NCBI GenBank assembly: GCA_025558095.1
Contig: JAIVFI010000032.1
Span: 186,001-250,000, forward strand
Direction of reading: 5' to 3'
Length of the DNA stretch: 64,000 nt
DNA from: Hyaloraphidium curvatum
Lineage: Eukaryota > Monoblepharomycota > Hyaloraphidiomycetes > Hyaloraphidiales > Hyaloraphidiaceae
In this document: positions 1 to 11,309 of the stretch, piece after piece
Numbering within the stretch: the first letter of the stretch is position 1
Layout of the letters: the number at the start of each line of letters is the position of its first letter
Position numbers and translations under genes: made by a program
The notes under the pieces: generated by a model
Databases searched by the model: none
What the model was told of the DNA's origin: nothing
Seen by the model: the letters and a program-made list of their open reading frames with translations, nothing else

Positions 1-715
1 CCGACTCGAAGCGGCTCGCAACGCGTGCGGCGAAGGCCGTGAGGACTCCGTACGCCAGCAGGTTGTCCTTGATTGGGCGGGGGGCCACACGGCAGGTGAG
101 GAACCTCTCGATTGCCGCAAAACTAAGGAAGAAGGCGATCGAGCCTGCGATGTTGCCCGGCAGGCGACGCAGCGCTTCGTGGTCGACCTTGCCCCGCCCG
201 CGCGCCACGATGCCAATGACGGCTTGGATCAGGTAGAGCTGAACATAGAAGCGGGTGATACGCTTGGCCATGGTAGGCAGATCGGCGACGAGGGCCTTTG
301 TGCATTCCCTGCAACGTGGGAACGATGAGAACGCGATTCCGACCCTCATGCCACCCAGAACGTACGGCTCGCCGGGGTGAATCTTGTCACAAGGGGTCTC
401 CAAAGAATCTCCCTTCGCGTCAAACGTGTGCGTGGGGGCAATATGGTTCCCCAGCAACCTTCGGTCTGTGGGAGACGGTCCGGAAGGCAGTGAGCCGCGT
501 GCACGAGAGACTGGGCCGCAACTCTACCGACAGCCGGGCGTAAAAGAGCGTCCATATCCCGTCAAGAGAATCGCCACGGTGCCAGCAAGGGCCGCGTGCA
601 GCCTTCCAACGTTGGTCCTTTGTTGGACTTCCGGAGGAATCATGCGCAGGGCGTGAGAGATGGCGACCTGGACGGCCGCCAACTTCACGAGCTTGGAGAT
701 ATCCCTGCCGCTCAT
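1..715 (-). CDS. TMEM135-like membrane protein, N-terminal part (cut by window edge)
   Basis: Exons 5' to 3': 715-532 and 465 down past base 1; the join keeps frame and removes the in-frame stop of exon 1. About 216 residues are visible, starting MSGRDISKLVKLAAVQ. An N-terminal hydrophobic stretch is followed by a Cys-rich loop (FPRCRECTKAL) and then two hydrophobic segments, one containing YVQLYLIQAVIGIVA and one containing AGSIAFFLSFAAIERF. The Cys loop followed by an LYLI helix, a K-x-D, an LP and a second helix resembles the N-terminal domain of TMEM135/Tim17-family proteins, which sit in peroxisomal and mitochondrial membranes and affect lipid and mitochondrial dynamics. The C-terminal half lies outside the window, so the family call is an inference from pattern. 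The start is the only in-frame Met before the first hydrophobic segment. Confidence 0.5.
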
Positions 716-984
716 TTTCGCTCGCTCGACGCCGACGACGGGATGTAGTAGGCGATTGCGTTTTAGTGTATGCGCACAACGCGATCAATTGAGGCGAGCG
801 CGGGCGATAGCGCGCCCGTGCTCGAAATGCTGACGCCGGAGTCTCATTCCAATGCATCAACCTATCCGGGCTCTGCCTGCTTGACGGATCGCTTATGATT
901 GTGGGGTCGTATACATAGAGCATACTCATGTGGGTTTCCATGACAAAGCTGCAAACTCTTCCAAACAAATCCAACAACTCGAGA

Positions 985-2779
985 TCATTGCACATAGCCC
1001 GAGCTCGCTGCGCGGGTCGCCATCCTCTCCGCCTGCTGCGCCATGTCCTCGGTTGTGCCCCACGTGATCACGTTCTCCTCCTCCTCGTGATCGGGCTCCG
1101 GGAACTCGTCGTCCTCATGTGCCGGTTGGGCGGCGTACGCAGTACTAGCGGTGGGCACATTGGCCGAATGGGTCCTCATGCGGTAGGGATCGTTCAAAGG
1201 AGCCGGCAAGGCGGAGCTGTCCGTGACCGACCGGAAGCGTTGCGGCACCTGCTGCGGCACATAACCCGGCATGGCGCTCCCCGTCCCAGTCCGGTAGAGC
1301 GCCGCCGGAGGCACTCCGTTGGGCATCATCGCCGGGTACGCCATGGGGAGCGTGGGTGCGGCGCCCGTTTGGTACATCGGCATCGACGCTGCCCCGGCCC
1401 CAACAAGGGGCATGTTGGCATATCCGTTCTGGTAGCCTGCACCGGGGTAGACCATGGGAAACGTTGCGGCCATGTTTGGCGCGGCCCCTCCGGGAATCGT
1501 GCCCGAGGGAACAGTGCCCGAGGGAACGTTGCCCGAGGGAATGGTGCCCGACGGAACGGTGCCGGATGGAATGTTTCCGCTCGGCATGCCTGCTGACACG
1601 GCGGCCGATGGGCGCCGCGCTGGGGGCATCTGATAACCTCCCGGAGGAACGCCATTTTGCGCAACGTCCGTGGGGTTCGTCATGACCGTCGAGGATCCGG
1701 TCCCGACGCGAGACACGGATGGCGGCGCGTAAGCCATCTCGGCGCCCTGGCCTGTAGGCACCCGGGCGATCGCTTGATACACGTCTCCGTTCGAAATGGT
1801 CGTCGACCCGGTGCCGACGCGCTGCACGGGCGGTGGGTACGGATACTTCCCGGCAGCCTGGGGCAGCGACGACAGGTAGGGGTTCGCCCCGTACGAGCGC
1901 ATGGACTGCGCTGCCATCGCTTGGGCCATGGCTTGCGCGGCGAGCGAATTCTTGCGGCCGCCGCCCGACGCGCTGGGGTCGTAGAGCTCCGCATCGTCGA
2001 CCGCGGTGGCCTTGAGCGAGGTGGCGTAGCCAGAGCCCATGCCGCTCATAGAGGGATCGATCGCGTTGCGGGAAGCTGTACCGACGGAGGGCACGCGGGC
2101 TATGCCGCTCGAGTTAAGGGAGGCGATGTTGCGTGGCTTCTTGGTCTTGTGCGTCGCATAGCACGTCAAGGCGACAACGGCGAGGAGCCCAAAGAAAACA
2201 AACCACGAGATTGCAATGGCAGAGATGAACGTGTCGCGGATTACCCTGGCGACCTCGTCCTGGCAGCCGTTTGCGCCGTCGAAGCCGACGCAGTTGTTCT
2301 GCTCCTCGAACTTGCGGCCCTCGTCCCGGGACATGTTGTACCACACGACCCAGGCGAAGCCGTTCACGTCGTTCGAGAAGAAGACGAAGGAGATGATCGC
2401 TGGCGGGCCGGGGCGGCGGGGTTACAAACACGCCGCCGGGGCGGGCGCACGGCGGGCACCCACACATCACGGCGACGACGGCGGAGCCGATCAGGCCGAG
2501 GAAAGAGAGCAGCAGGAAGAGGAACCAGTACGCGGTCTCGTGGCGCAGGTGGCCCAGGAGGCCGAGCACGAAGGCGGCCAGGCACATCGACCCGAGGACG
2601 ACCAGGCCGATGAAGGTGCCGTTCGCGTAGATCGACGCGGTCTTGGTCGGGCCGGCGAGGCCGACGGAGCCCATTGTGATCGCGGCCAGCGCCGACACGC
2701 CGAGCAGCGCCAGGAGGCCGTAGATGCCCGACAGGAACTTCGGCGTGCGGCCGACGAGGTCGCTGATGGCCGGCGCCAT
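985..2779 (-). CDS. Tetraspan membrane protein with long low-complexity C-terminal tail
   Basis: Exons: 2779-2464 and 2399-985 (64-nt intron), 576 residues. I chose the Met of MAPAISDLVGRTPKFL because the upstream in-frame Met adds only a Pro/Ser/Ala-rich leader. Four hydrophobic segments lie in about the first 200 residues: LLALLGVSALAAITMGS, FIGLVVLGSMCLAAFVLG, WFLFLLLSFLGLIGSAVVAV and ISWFVFFGLLAVVALTCY. Between the third and fourth is a short extracellular loop with two cysteines (NNCVGFDGANGCQDEV). This is the plan of a fungal tetraspanin-like or MARVEL-like protein, but the CCG motif of animal tetraspanins is absent. The remaining ~370 residues are cytoplasmic, rich in Pro, Ser, Gly and Ala, with repeated RVGTGS units and a PSGT(I/V)/PSGN array near bases 1490-1580. 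No function can be assigned. Confidence 0.72.
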
Positions 2780-3062
2780 GGCGGTGGGCGCGGCGCGCGG
2801 CGGCTGAAGAGCGGAGGCGGATCGCGCGGCCGCGGAGGGGCGCGGCGGGCCCGCGGGGGTGGGGCGGGGGGATTGTGTATGCGGGCCGCTGCGGAGGCCG
2901 GCCGGGAGGGAGCTGGCTGACGCTGCCACAGCGTCTTCGGTCCCTTCATGGCAGTCAGGCTATAGGTGGACCGCCTTAACTAGGGATAGATTCAGATTCT
3001 TCGCGCTACAGAAACTGCCGCGTCGTACACCGTACGGTCCTCATCGTCCCCGACGGCAAAGG

Positions 3063-6000
3063 CTAGCCCGCCAGCATCCTGCCGCCCCGCCAAGAGACCG
3101 GCCCCCGGGCCGATGGTAAGGTCATGGACGTCATCGAGCTCTGGAGCAAAGGTCCTGGAATCAGACCAGCCAAGCCGAAATGGCACTGCAGCTCACCTTG
3201 CTCAGGGGCGGCAATCGGCTCGGTAGGCTCAGCAAAGAGGCCCGCGGCCACGCTCGCGTCGCGGCGCTGCGTCAGGATCAGGTGACGCTCGGGAAAGCCG
3301 GCGGCGTCCTCCGATCGGACCTTCAGGGTCCACTCGGAGGGCTTGAAGCTTGCAGTGAAACGGGTTAGAAGGCCATGTACGATGCGGGAATGGCCGGTCC
3401 GAACCTCTTTGCAACGTGCCCGATGAACCGGCTCGTGGCCACAGACACCCTCGGCAGTCCAACGCGGTATGCGATGGCTCCTTGCCCAGTCCGAACCGAA
3501 TCCATCGGCGCCGGATTGCGAGCGCCCGTCGAAATGCCCCGTTCCCGTTGGAGAATGATCTGTGCGCGCACCTGGGCTTCCGCCACGAGGTCCGAGAGCA
3601 TGGCCGCCACCACGCGCTTGACCGGGCCGTGAGGGACTCCGATTGCGTTTTCGGCGACGAAGCGGAAGAGTTCAAGCCCACGCCAAAGGCCTTCCAAAGC
3701 ACGGACCGCCCAGCGGATCTCGTGCACGGCCGGATCGGTGTTCATGTTCTCCAGGTCCTCTTCGGAGAGCGCGGGCGCAGCGTCCGGCGTGCATCCGTAG
3801 GGAACGCGGGTCACGGGGTTCACCAGCAACAGATCCAGCACATCCGTTTCCACGATGCCGGAAAGGAGGGCCCGCGCATCGCGGCCGACCTTCCAGATGC
3901 CGAGCATGCAGACGTTGGCCCAGAGCTGCTCCAGAACGGCATCGAAGCCGCTCTCGATGTACGATTGCAGCGAGTCCGTCTGTGACGAAGCAGCGGTGCG
4001 CAGCGAGTGCAGGCGGATGCAGTCGCGCACCAGCTTGGCGATAGGAGTGGGGTTGTGCTTGCCGACGGGGGGGAGGAGCTTGCCGGTCTCCAAAGCGTCG
4101 ACGATGGCCGTCACGGCATCAACGAGGTCCATCTTGGATTGCGCAGCTGTTCGGTGCAATAGCGTGAGCGACCATGGGCGATCGCGCACGATGCCCGAGC
4201 TCACAAAGCAAAAAGTTCCACATCCTCTCCGTAAAATCAAGATCCTTCCTGCCTGCCGAATGCGTCCCGGATACGCTTGCGCTTGGTGTCGGCAGTGGAG
4301 GTACCTTGAGCCCGTCCTCCCCGTCCTGGTCTGCGGACTCGTCATCGTTGTCGAGCACCGCAGCCGCAAACTCCTCGTCCAGGTCGTATGCGGAGGCCGT
4401 TGCTGAAGATCCGCCTTCGTTTTCGAGAGCTGCATGCGATGGGTCGTAAGGTGGTGTCCAGGAACCGTGCTTGGTTGTTCGTACCTTCGATCCACTTGTC
4501 CACATTCTCCGCCGCCGCTCTTCCCTCCACGGGTCTGGAGATCTTCCAAGCCTCGCCCTCTTCCTCTCCACTGTCGGCTTGGGCGCACCATTGGCTTAGA
4601 ATCCTCCATTCGCGCCAGGTTCTCGCAGTGGCCAGGTGAGAGATGCGATCTCGGGGCCACGGGACGTAGCCAATCTCAAGAACGGCACCGGCAGGGTCAG
4701 ATAAAGGAAGTGCAAGGGGCGTAGGAGGGAGTGCCGTGGCCGTGGAAGGATTGTAGTCCAGGTGAAGCGCAAGATGGGACGAGGTCACGGGCGCAGGTGT
4801 TGCCTGTTGGAATACCAATGAGAACAACCGCCGTCGAGAACGACGACGGACAACTGTACCTCGTTACTGGGGAGCGATGAAAAGCCGATGCCGTGCACAA
4901 TATCAAATCTGATCTTGACCTCGCACGATGGGAGTTCTGCATCGGCATCCTCTGGAAGGGCCTCGTCCAGGTCGAGCGTGAAATCGAGCAGGAACTTGTT
5001 GACATCCATGATCGAGTCCGAAGACCCCTCGAGTTCAATGGCCGGAGGCTTTTCCCCGGCCTTGAAGGCGGGACGGACATCCGGGAACTTTGCCGTCAGA
5101 GGTGCTGGGCAATTTAAGCGGATGAGAAAACTGGCTTCAGCCTCCGTGCGAACAACCAACCTTGGTCGGCAATATCGTAGACTACCATCCGTCTCTGGAT
5201 GGCCAGCTCATCTGGCTTAGCCATCAGTCCATCCCCCAGACCCTGCACACCGACAAAGTTGCGCTCCCCGGACGAAAGTGTCGCGTACGCAAACATCCTC
5301 GGGAGGGCTGTGAATCCGGGGTCGGACTGTGCTGCGGAGGAAAAGACTGCGAGGAGATGTCGCGCGGCTTGCATCGGAAGGGGTGTGTGCGTCGCCGGTA
5401 CCATAGGAAACAGGTAGGTCGGCTGCACAACGAGACCGGCAGACGATAAGCGAAAACATTCTCGAGAGCTCCGAATCGAAACTCACGGCAGCTTCAGGCT
5501 GTTCGTGCCCCGGGCCGCCAACCAGTCCGCCTGCTCCACGGGAATCGTTCCTCGTCGTCGCGTCCACGTCCGTTGACTCCCGACGGGTGAGCACCGCAGT
5601 GTGCTCCACGAGCAGGGGATCCTCCTCGGTTGCCTTCTTCTTGCGGGACACCAAGCCCGCGGGCATCTTCTTCGGCGGGACGGCGGTTGCAACGAAGAAC
5701 GATCCCGGGCCCGCGACCCGACGTAGCCAGTGGTCCACCGATGCCGGAACGTGCCACACCAGAGCATTTGGAGAGCCGCTCGGAAAGAGGAAGGGAGGAA
5801 GCGGCACAACGGTCGGGTGGAGAGTCTGCCGCGGAGGTCGCCGCAAGGAGATGTTCAGGGGACGCCATGAATCGGTACGGCGGACTCTCACCTCGCCAAC
5901 GATGCCACTCGAGGCACATTCCACGAGCTTTTGCACCAGGGCCGCGCGCTCGTCCGCCAGGAACCCGGCGCCGGGAAACGAGGCCTTTGCAGGCTCTTGG

Positions 6001-6089
6001 GGGACTCCGGCACCAAGGCGCGCGTCGGTACGCCGCGCCGCCGCGACTGCCATGCCGGCGACGCGTGTGTCGCCTGCTTGCCTAAACAA
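3063..6089 (-). CDS. Zwilch-like kinetochore protein (RZZ complex)
   Basis: Seven exons, all joins in frame: 6089-5487, 5422-5161, 5104-4860, 4803-4485, 4429-4205, 4146-3405, 3348-3063 (893 residues). The C-terminal half follows animal Zwilch block by block. LDFTERMWNFLL matches the LDFAEQLW block. DLVDAVTAIVDALETGKLLP matches the segment ending in GDIQPW, and IAKLVRDCI the LSKLI block. HEIRWAVRALEGLWRGLELF matches the helix ending LEILVSC, and LPRVSVATSRF plus SFKPSEWTLKVRS match the LPVRPTAV and WRVEI strands. Zwilch with Rod and Zw10 recruits dynein and Mad1-Mad2 to unattached kinetochores. The protein is longer than the ~590-residue human one; the extra length is N-terminal and in an acidic linker (bases 4205-4429). 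A possible 42-nt in-frame intron at 3166-3207 was left unspliced. Homology is inferred from motif order, not from an alignment score. Confidence 0.6.
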
Positions 6090-6521
6090 TGACCAGTCCT
6101 CGGCGAGCGGTGGTCCTCGGGGAATTCAGGGGGCCGTGATCAGCACTCGTCACCGGATGCTCCCAATCCCCAAGGCATTGGACAAAGCGTCGAGCATTTT
6201 CATCATGGTAGAATCATCTGATTACTGGAGGTTCGAACTCGTGATGGTGGGGCTTGACTTGCCTTCTATGGACGACACTTCGATCTGTGCACTCGACCTG
6301 GAATGCCGGTCCATCCAAGAAGGATGATCCTATGGTTGCCTTTACGCAAAAGTGGTATACGATCTTGTCCGGTGCGCTTCAACCTCGCGATCTTTCACTG
6401 GTCTGGGCTGATGGAAAGCCAGCAGGCACCGGCCGGCGGTGCAGGCGCAGCAGCAGTACCCCACCACACTTTCAGGGCTTCGCTACAACTCCGTTCTCGC
6501 CCACCGGAGAACCTCTGCAGC
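6090..6521. other. Intergenic / unresolved 5' exon region
   Basis: 432 bp between the Zwilch-like start (minus) and the first supported part of the plus-strand membrane protein. Short open frames (for example from the ATG at 6243) may be 5' exons of the latter, but no join to its Cys-rich exon could be proved. No RNA gene or repeat seen. Confidence 0.4.
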
Positions 6522-7623
6522 CATGTCGGCGTGCGCGTGGTGGGTTCCCATGTCGGCTGGACGCGCTGCTCCCCGAGCTGACCGTATCTGAACCTGCCGC
6601 GACCCTCCTACTCCGACGGCCACCCCTGCCTGATTGACCCACTGGCGCACATCTTCGCCCCCCGCGTCCTTTCCCGCCCTGCTTTGACCTGCGTGGACTA
6701 CTTTTGTTCCGTTCTGGCCCCTTGAAGCTACTGCTCGGGCCCCTCATGGAGCAACTACTTTGCCGGGTACTTCGACCTGTCGCGGGGCTCCTGCACCCAG
6801 AGCAACTGCATCTACTACTTCCCTTCGTACTGCCTTCCCGGCTACAGTTGGTATCGCGCTGGCGCCGCCGGAGAGACACGGGGATACTGAGAATCTTCGC
6901 GTCTAGCCATCGTTCCTACATACTACAACCCGCCCAGCGGTGGCCTTAGCACTGGCGGCAGCGTCGCCATCGCCGTGATGTGCGGTGTCGCGGCCGTGCT
7001 TCTGTTGGGCGTTGCGTGCTACTTCTTCAAGAAGAGTAAGTGTCAGCCGCGCAGGGCAGTAGTGTTCTTGGCTCATCGTGATCCGTGAAGGTGCCGACAA
7101 GAAGAAGGCTGCTGCGCTGGCCGCTCAGCAGCAGGCTGTCGTCCAGATGGACGTCTACAAGAGCGACGGTGCCTACCCTGCCACCGAGCAGCCCCAGATG
7201 CCCGGTGCTGGCGGCTACTACGACCCCAACGCTGCCGCTTACCCGCCGCCGCCCGAGGGTGGTTACCAGGCCCCTGGATATGGAGTGAGTTTCTGTTCCG
7301 CTCTCCGACTTGTTCTGCGGGATGCTGATGTAGGTTGCTAGGACGCTTCCGCCGCCGCTGGAGGGTACTCGGCGCCGCCCACGACTGGCTACCAGCCCCC
7401 CGCTACGGGCTATCAGCCCCCGCCGACAGATGCCACCAGCTACCAGCCCCCGGCGACGACCAGCTACCCTCCCCCGCCGACGGATGGCGCCACCACCAGC
7501 TACCCTCCCCCGCCCACGAACTACGACAACGCCGGTGCTTCTGGCTCGTACGCTCCCCCGTCGTACGACACCGTGCCCGCGGCGACCGTCGCGCCCGAGA
7601 AGAGCAAGCCCCCGGGATCGTAA
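6522..7623 (+). CDS. Single-pass membrane protein with Cys-rich ectodomain and Pro/Tyr-rich tail (Shisa/WBP1-like layout)
   Basis: The 3' part is clear. A Cys-rich exon begins near 6726 (SYCSGPSW ... RGSCTQSNCIYYFPSYCLPGY). The transmembrane exon reads GGSVAIAVMCGVAAVLLLGV and ends in a basic stop-transfer sequence. Two further introns follow: one donor is just after 7033 and the second intron is about 7285-7338. The cytoplasmic tail repeats the units GYQPP, SYQPP, SYPPPPT and YPPPP. The stop is TAA at 7621-7623. The order Cys-rich ectodomain, one helix, proline-rich PPxY-like tail is that of animal Shisa, VOPP1 and WBP1 proteins, whose tails bind WW-domain ubiquitin ligases. That is only a layout resemblance. 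A signal peptide and start codon were not found: 5' exons between about 6250 and 6725 are unresolved, so the given start is approximate. Confidence 0.55.
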
Positions 7624-7911
7624 TGGGGAAAGGGCGGAGCGGAATAGGAGTTGACATTATCGGGGGCGGCCGGCCCGTCTTTTGAGAGCAGATTGTATGA
7701 GGTGGCATCAATAAGGACGTAAGAGTGGATGTTCATCAACGTTTTGACTTTTATGGGCCTGATGAGAGGCCATGATGTGCGTGATTGTCGCCTCCGGCCC
7801 CGCTTGTGCAGTATCTCGGAGCTGGTCCAATCCCGGCTCGACGTCACCTCCGATGGCGAGCGCTGATCGTTGAACCGCATTTGCTCTACATTCGGATACC
7901 GTGCTCTCACC

Positions 7912-10516
7912 ATGGTTGCTCGGTTTTTTCCTTTGCTGACGGCGATGCTGCTCCCGCTCGCCCTCCTTATGAACGTGCAGGCGCTCGCGGTGCGCGGTTG
8001 GCTGTACAAATGGCAGACTGGCGAGGGCAAAGACTGTGATCCGACGGCAACGACACTGCATGTCGGACCGTATCGGTCGCCCTCAGCGGCTCGAACATTC
8101 GTGGACACAATGGAAGCTTTCGTCGAGCACGGACGCGTCGGGGACGTACGCGTTTCCGACGCGTTCAAGCGTGCTCCGGGCCCAGAATCACGTGGAACGA
8201 TGGGCTCTGACTTTGGTTTCCTCCCGGGAGATTTGCTCGTCGACTTGGTCGCGTCGAAGCCGTCGGCGAGAGCGTGGCCCTACCCGTCGCTCCCTCCATG
8301 CGGGGAAGATGAGGACGATCCGCGGGCTGTGGTGTTCTATCACCCGCAGTACCTCAAGTTCCTTCTCGGGCTCGCGATCGCGGGCGGTCTTGCTGCGACT
8401 TTTGGCCTGATCGGACGCTGCTTCCTTTGGTGGGACCGGATATCGACGGACGTACTCATCATGGGCGCCGCGGTCCAGGCTTGCTCGCACCTCGCCGTGA
8501 TTGCGCTCTTCCTTTCCGAGATTCTGCCGCGGCCGCCCGGGGTCCACCTCAGTCAGGGTATCGTCTACTGCTCGGCGTCGTGCGTGCTGGCACTCCTCGT
8601 TGCGGGACTGCGCGGGTGGGACGAGCTCACGCGGGACACGTCGACGCCGGAAGAGTACCATTTCGGGCTTTCGGACTACCAAACACAGCTGATCCTCGTC
8701 TTTAACGCCTTCATCCTCTACCTTATATTCACTTCCGTTCTCTTCGCCGTGGGGGAGGGTCACTCCTTCGACGACGCCATCTACTGGTCGATCGCCACGT
8801 CGTGCACCATCGGATTCGGAGACTACACGCCCAAAACGCAGCTCGGCAGGGCGATCCATCCGCCGCTCGCCAGCGTGGCCATTTTCCTGACAACCAACGT
8901 CGTGCTTGCGATCCGCGACGTGATCCTGGAATGGCTGGCCATCAAGTTCGCCAACACGCTCTCCAAAATCTTCACCCAGGTCGAGGAGGACACGGAGGCG
9001 GACGAGGAGAAGAAGTCGCGCCCGGATTCGGCCTCCGAGATTGTGCGCGTGGATTCGGAATCGGAACCGGCGTCCGTGAACCCGCGCAAATGGGCGCGCA
9101 GGATGACGACGGTGTCGATCGTCACGGCACCGCGGGGCATCGAGGGCGGCCGGAGGCGCGAGTTCAGCATCGCCGGGCCGGACGTGGGCAAGTCCTGGCG
9201 CTACGACCCGAACCAGCAGCCCGTTTCGCGGGTTGCGAGCGATTCGGGCAGGGTGCCTTCCATGTGGCTCACGCCGCACAGGGCGGTCGGCGAGGAGGAG
9301 AATCGCGGGCGGGCGATGTTTGAGGAGCCGAGATCGGACAGGGACCAGAGCGTCGCGCCCTCCGCGAGATCGGCGAGCGTTCCGAGGTCGGTCAGGTCGA
9401 TCGTGTCCTTTGCCGGCAGTGCGCCCCCGGGGATTCAGACCCCGCGCAGCCCGCCTCGATCTGGGGACGAGGCCGACGACGAAGACCACGCGGACGAGGA
9501 CGGCGGTGCGAGCTCGGACTCGTCGGAAGATTCGGGGCCGGAGGAATCCGAACCCGGTCTGCGTGAACCCGCTTCCAGGCGGTCGCATTCGCCGTTGGCG
9601 GATCCGGACTCGTCGGATGCGCCTCCCCGACCGGGCCCATTCTCGCCGCCTCTCCTTTCCCCGCCGATCGCCAACGATTCGCCGCCTCCCATCCGACAGT
9701 CTTTGGCAGTGCCGGGGCGCAAGGGCGGCGGGATCCAGTTCCGCGAACCGACCGCTGGGACCGACAGCGCGGTCACGGTCCCGGACGAGAGCGAGCCCCT
9801 TATCCCCACCGGATTCCCCCGGCGGCGCCGCGCGCAGTCCCGCGTCAGCTGGGTGGAGAAGCTGGAGAACGTCCCCAAGAATATTTCCAGGCGGATGTCG
9901 CTCGATCCTGCCATGTTCGAAAGGGGCAGGGACGAGGTCGTGAGGGAGATCAGGTTGCGGCGGGGAAAGTACCTGCCCGAGGTCAACATCAGGACGGATC
10001 TCAAGGTCAAGAAGGGCGACGTTGTGCAGGTCACGAAGGCATCGCTGGAAAGGTCCGCATCATTTTGCTTCTTGTGCGATGTCTAGGTCTGATCCACCTA
10101 ACGCAGGTCCATTGTGCTTGGGCTCGGTTTCCTGCTCGCCCATCTGTTTACTTTCGGCGGACTGTTCGCATGGATGGAAGGCTGGACCTTCACGGACGGC
10201 TTCTACTTCTGCTTCGTCGCTCTGACGACCATCGGATGTGGGTAATGCGATTTCACCTCTTGGTGTTTCTTGACCCATTTCTGCCCGCACAGACGGAGAC
10301 CTGACCCCCACGTACCTGCACTCTAAGACCGTCTTTATCGCCTACGTCTTCCTCGGGATCCCCAACCTCACCTTCCTGGGCAGCGTGATCGGGGAGCGGC
10401 TCTCGTCCGGGTGGAAGGTGCACGTGGACAAGCGCAGGGGGATGCTGGGCGTCGGGAGGGCCGCGACGTTGGGCGACGAGTCGGAGGCGGAAGCCGGGCG
10501 GGGAAGGCCGCAGTAG
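7912..10516 (+). CDS. TOK1: TOK-type outward-rectifier two-pore potassium channel
   Basis: Exons 7912-10052, 10107-10237, 10293-10516 (831 residues); an in-frame Met at 7870 is an alternative start. Hydrophobic helices fill the first ~330 residues, ending in the first pore loop with filter TIGFGD (near base 8810). The helix after it is followed by ~350 mostly disordered, acidic, Ser/Pro/Arg-rich residues. TM7 (VLGLGFLLAHLFTFGGLFA), the second filter TIGYGD and TM8 (KTVFIAYVFLGIPNLTFLGS) follow. The splice at 10237/10293 creates the second GYGD exactly, which confirms the donor (GTGGGT). Eight helices and two pores are diagnostic of fungal TOK channels of the plasma membrane, which carry outward K+ current and set membrane potential. 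The large insertion between the pore domains is unusual. The short C-tail is basic. Confidence 0.9.
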
Positions 10517-10633
10517 GCGCACGGGAGGGATTGGCCGCGGGGACCGGCCATCGGCATGGGTTTGCAGTTTCGTGCTGCTCTTGTTTGCACTGGGTACACG
10601 GGGTATCGTTGCGATCGATTGATGGAACTAGAG

Positions 10634-11095
10634 CTAGGATTTGACGCGCTGGATGTAGAGGACTTGTCACCGAAATCAGAAACCTGCACACACGCAAGGT
10701 CCCGGACGGCAGGTTTACCGTTGTTCCCCCGAATAAACACGTCGCCGTAGGTATTCCGGAGCTGGCCGTTCACGAATCTGTGGGTGAACGGTGGCAGCGT
10801 CGTACAAGGCTTTGTCGTCAGGCCAATGTCACGACTCGGCCTCCTCCAAGCACCCACTCCTGGCAGTTTTCCATCGCGATGTTCATGTAGCCGTCCAGGC
10901 AGGCGAGGATCCCTGCAGTAACGAGTCCGCGACGCGTGGAAGCGTTCCGTCGGTCAGCGTTCCTTTCCGAAGCTCCTCCACGCCCGACGCACCCCGGTAA
11001 TCCACTCCCGAGTTCAGGCGCACGGAAACCGGCCGCCCGATGGCGTTGCTGAGAAAGTCCGTGGGGGACTGCGCGGTTGGAGGTCCGGTGGGCAC
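10634..11095 (-). CDS. LSM6: U6 snRNA-associated Sm-like protein LSm6
   Basis: Four exons: 11095-10993, 10912-10858, 10777-10719, 10662-10634, giving 81 residues, the usual LSm6 length. Sm1 reads FLSNAIGRPVSVRLNSGVDY and is followed by ILACLDGYMNIAMENCQEF; Sm2 reads GDVFIRGNNVLYIQRV. These are the LSm6 signatures (GVDYRG, LDGYMN, RGNNVLYI). LSm6 is one of seven subunits of both the nuclear LSm2-8 ring, which binds the U6 snRNA 3' end, and the cytoplasmic LSm1-7 ring, which promotes decapping and 5'-3' mRNA decay. The last intron ends in AAG rather than CAG; only that acceptor restores the VLYI strand. The gene is divergent from the RhoGAP gene, with ~215 bp between starts. Confidence 0.92.
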
Positions 11096-11309
11096 AGCGG
11101 GTTCCAGAGGCGTCCGAGGCGATTGATTCCGGAATCGAAGGGCCGGCGACGGAGAGCGAGGTCAACTATACGCGATGTCGCTGCCATCTCGCCACATAGC
11201 CGCACCTTTGTCGGATTCGTCGACATCGCGAAGGCGCTCCGTGAAGTGCAAAGGACTTGCCGCGCGAGGTCAATCGGACCGCCAGAGGGGCGGAGCCTCG
11301 GGCGATACG
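11096..11309. promoter_or_regulatory. Shared divergent promoter gap, LSM6 / RhoGAP
   Basis: The 214 bp between the two inferred start codons must hold both 5' leaders and core promoters (only ~80 bp if the RhoGAP Met at 11175 is used). No TATA box or known factor site stands out. Confidence 0.45.

Noticed and set aside
8188-9588. 466-codon minus-strand frame opposite the K+ channel
   Set aside because: Arg/Pro/Gly/His-rich shadow of a real coding exon; the plus strand has two K+ selectivity filters.
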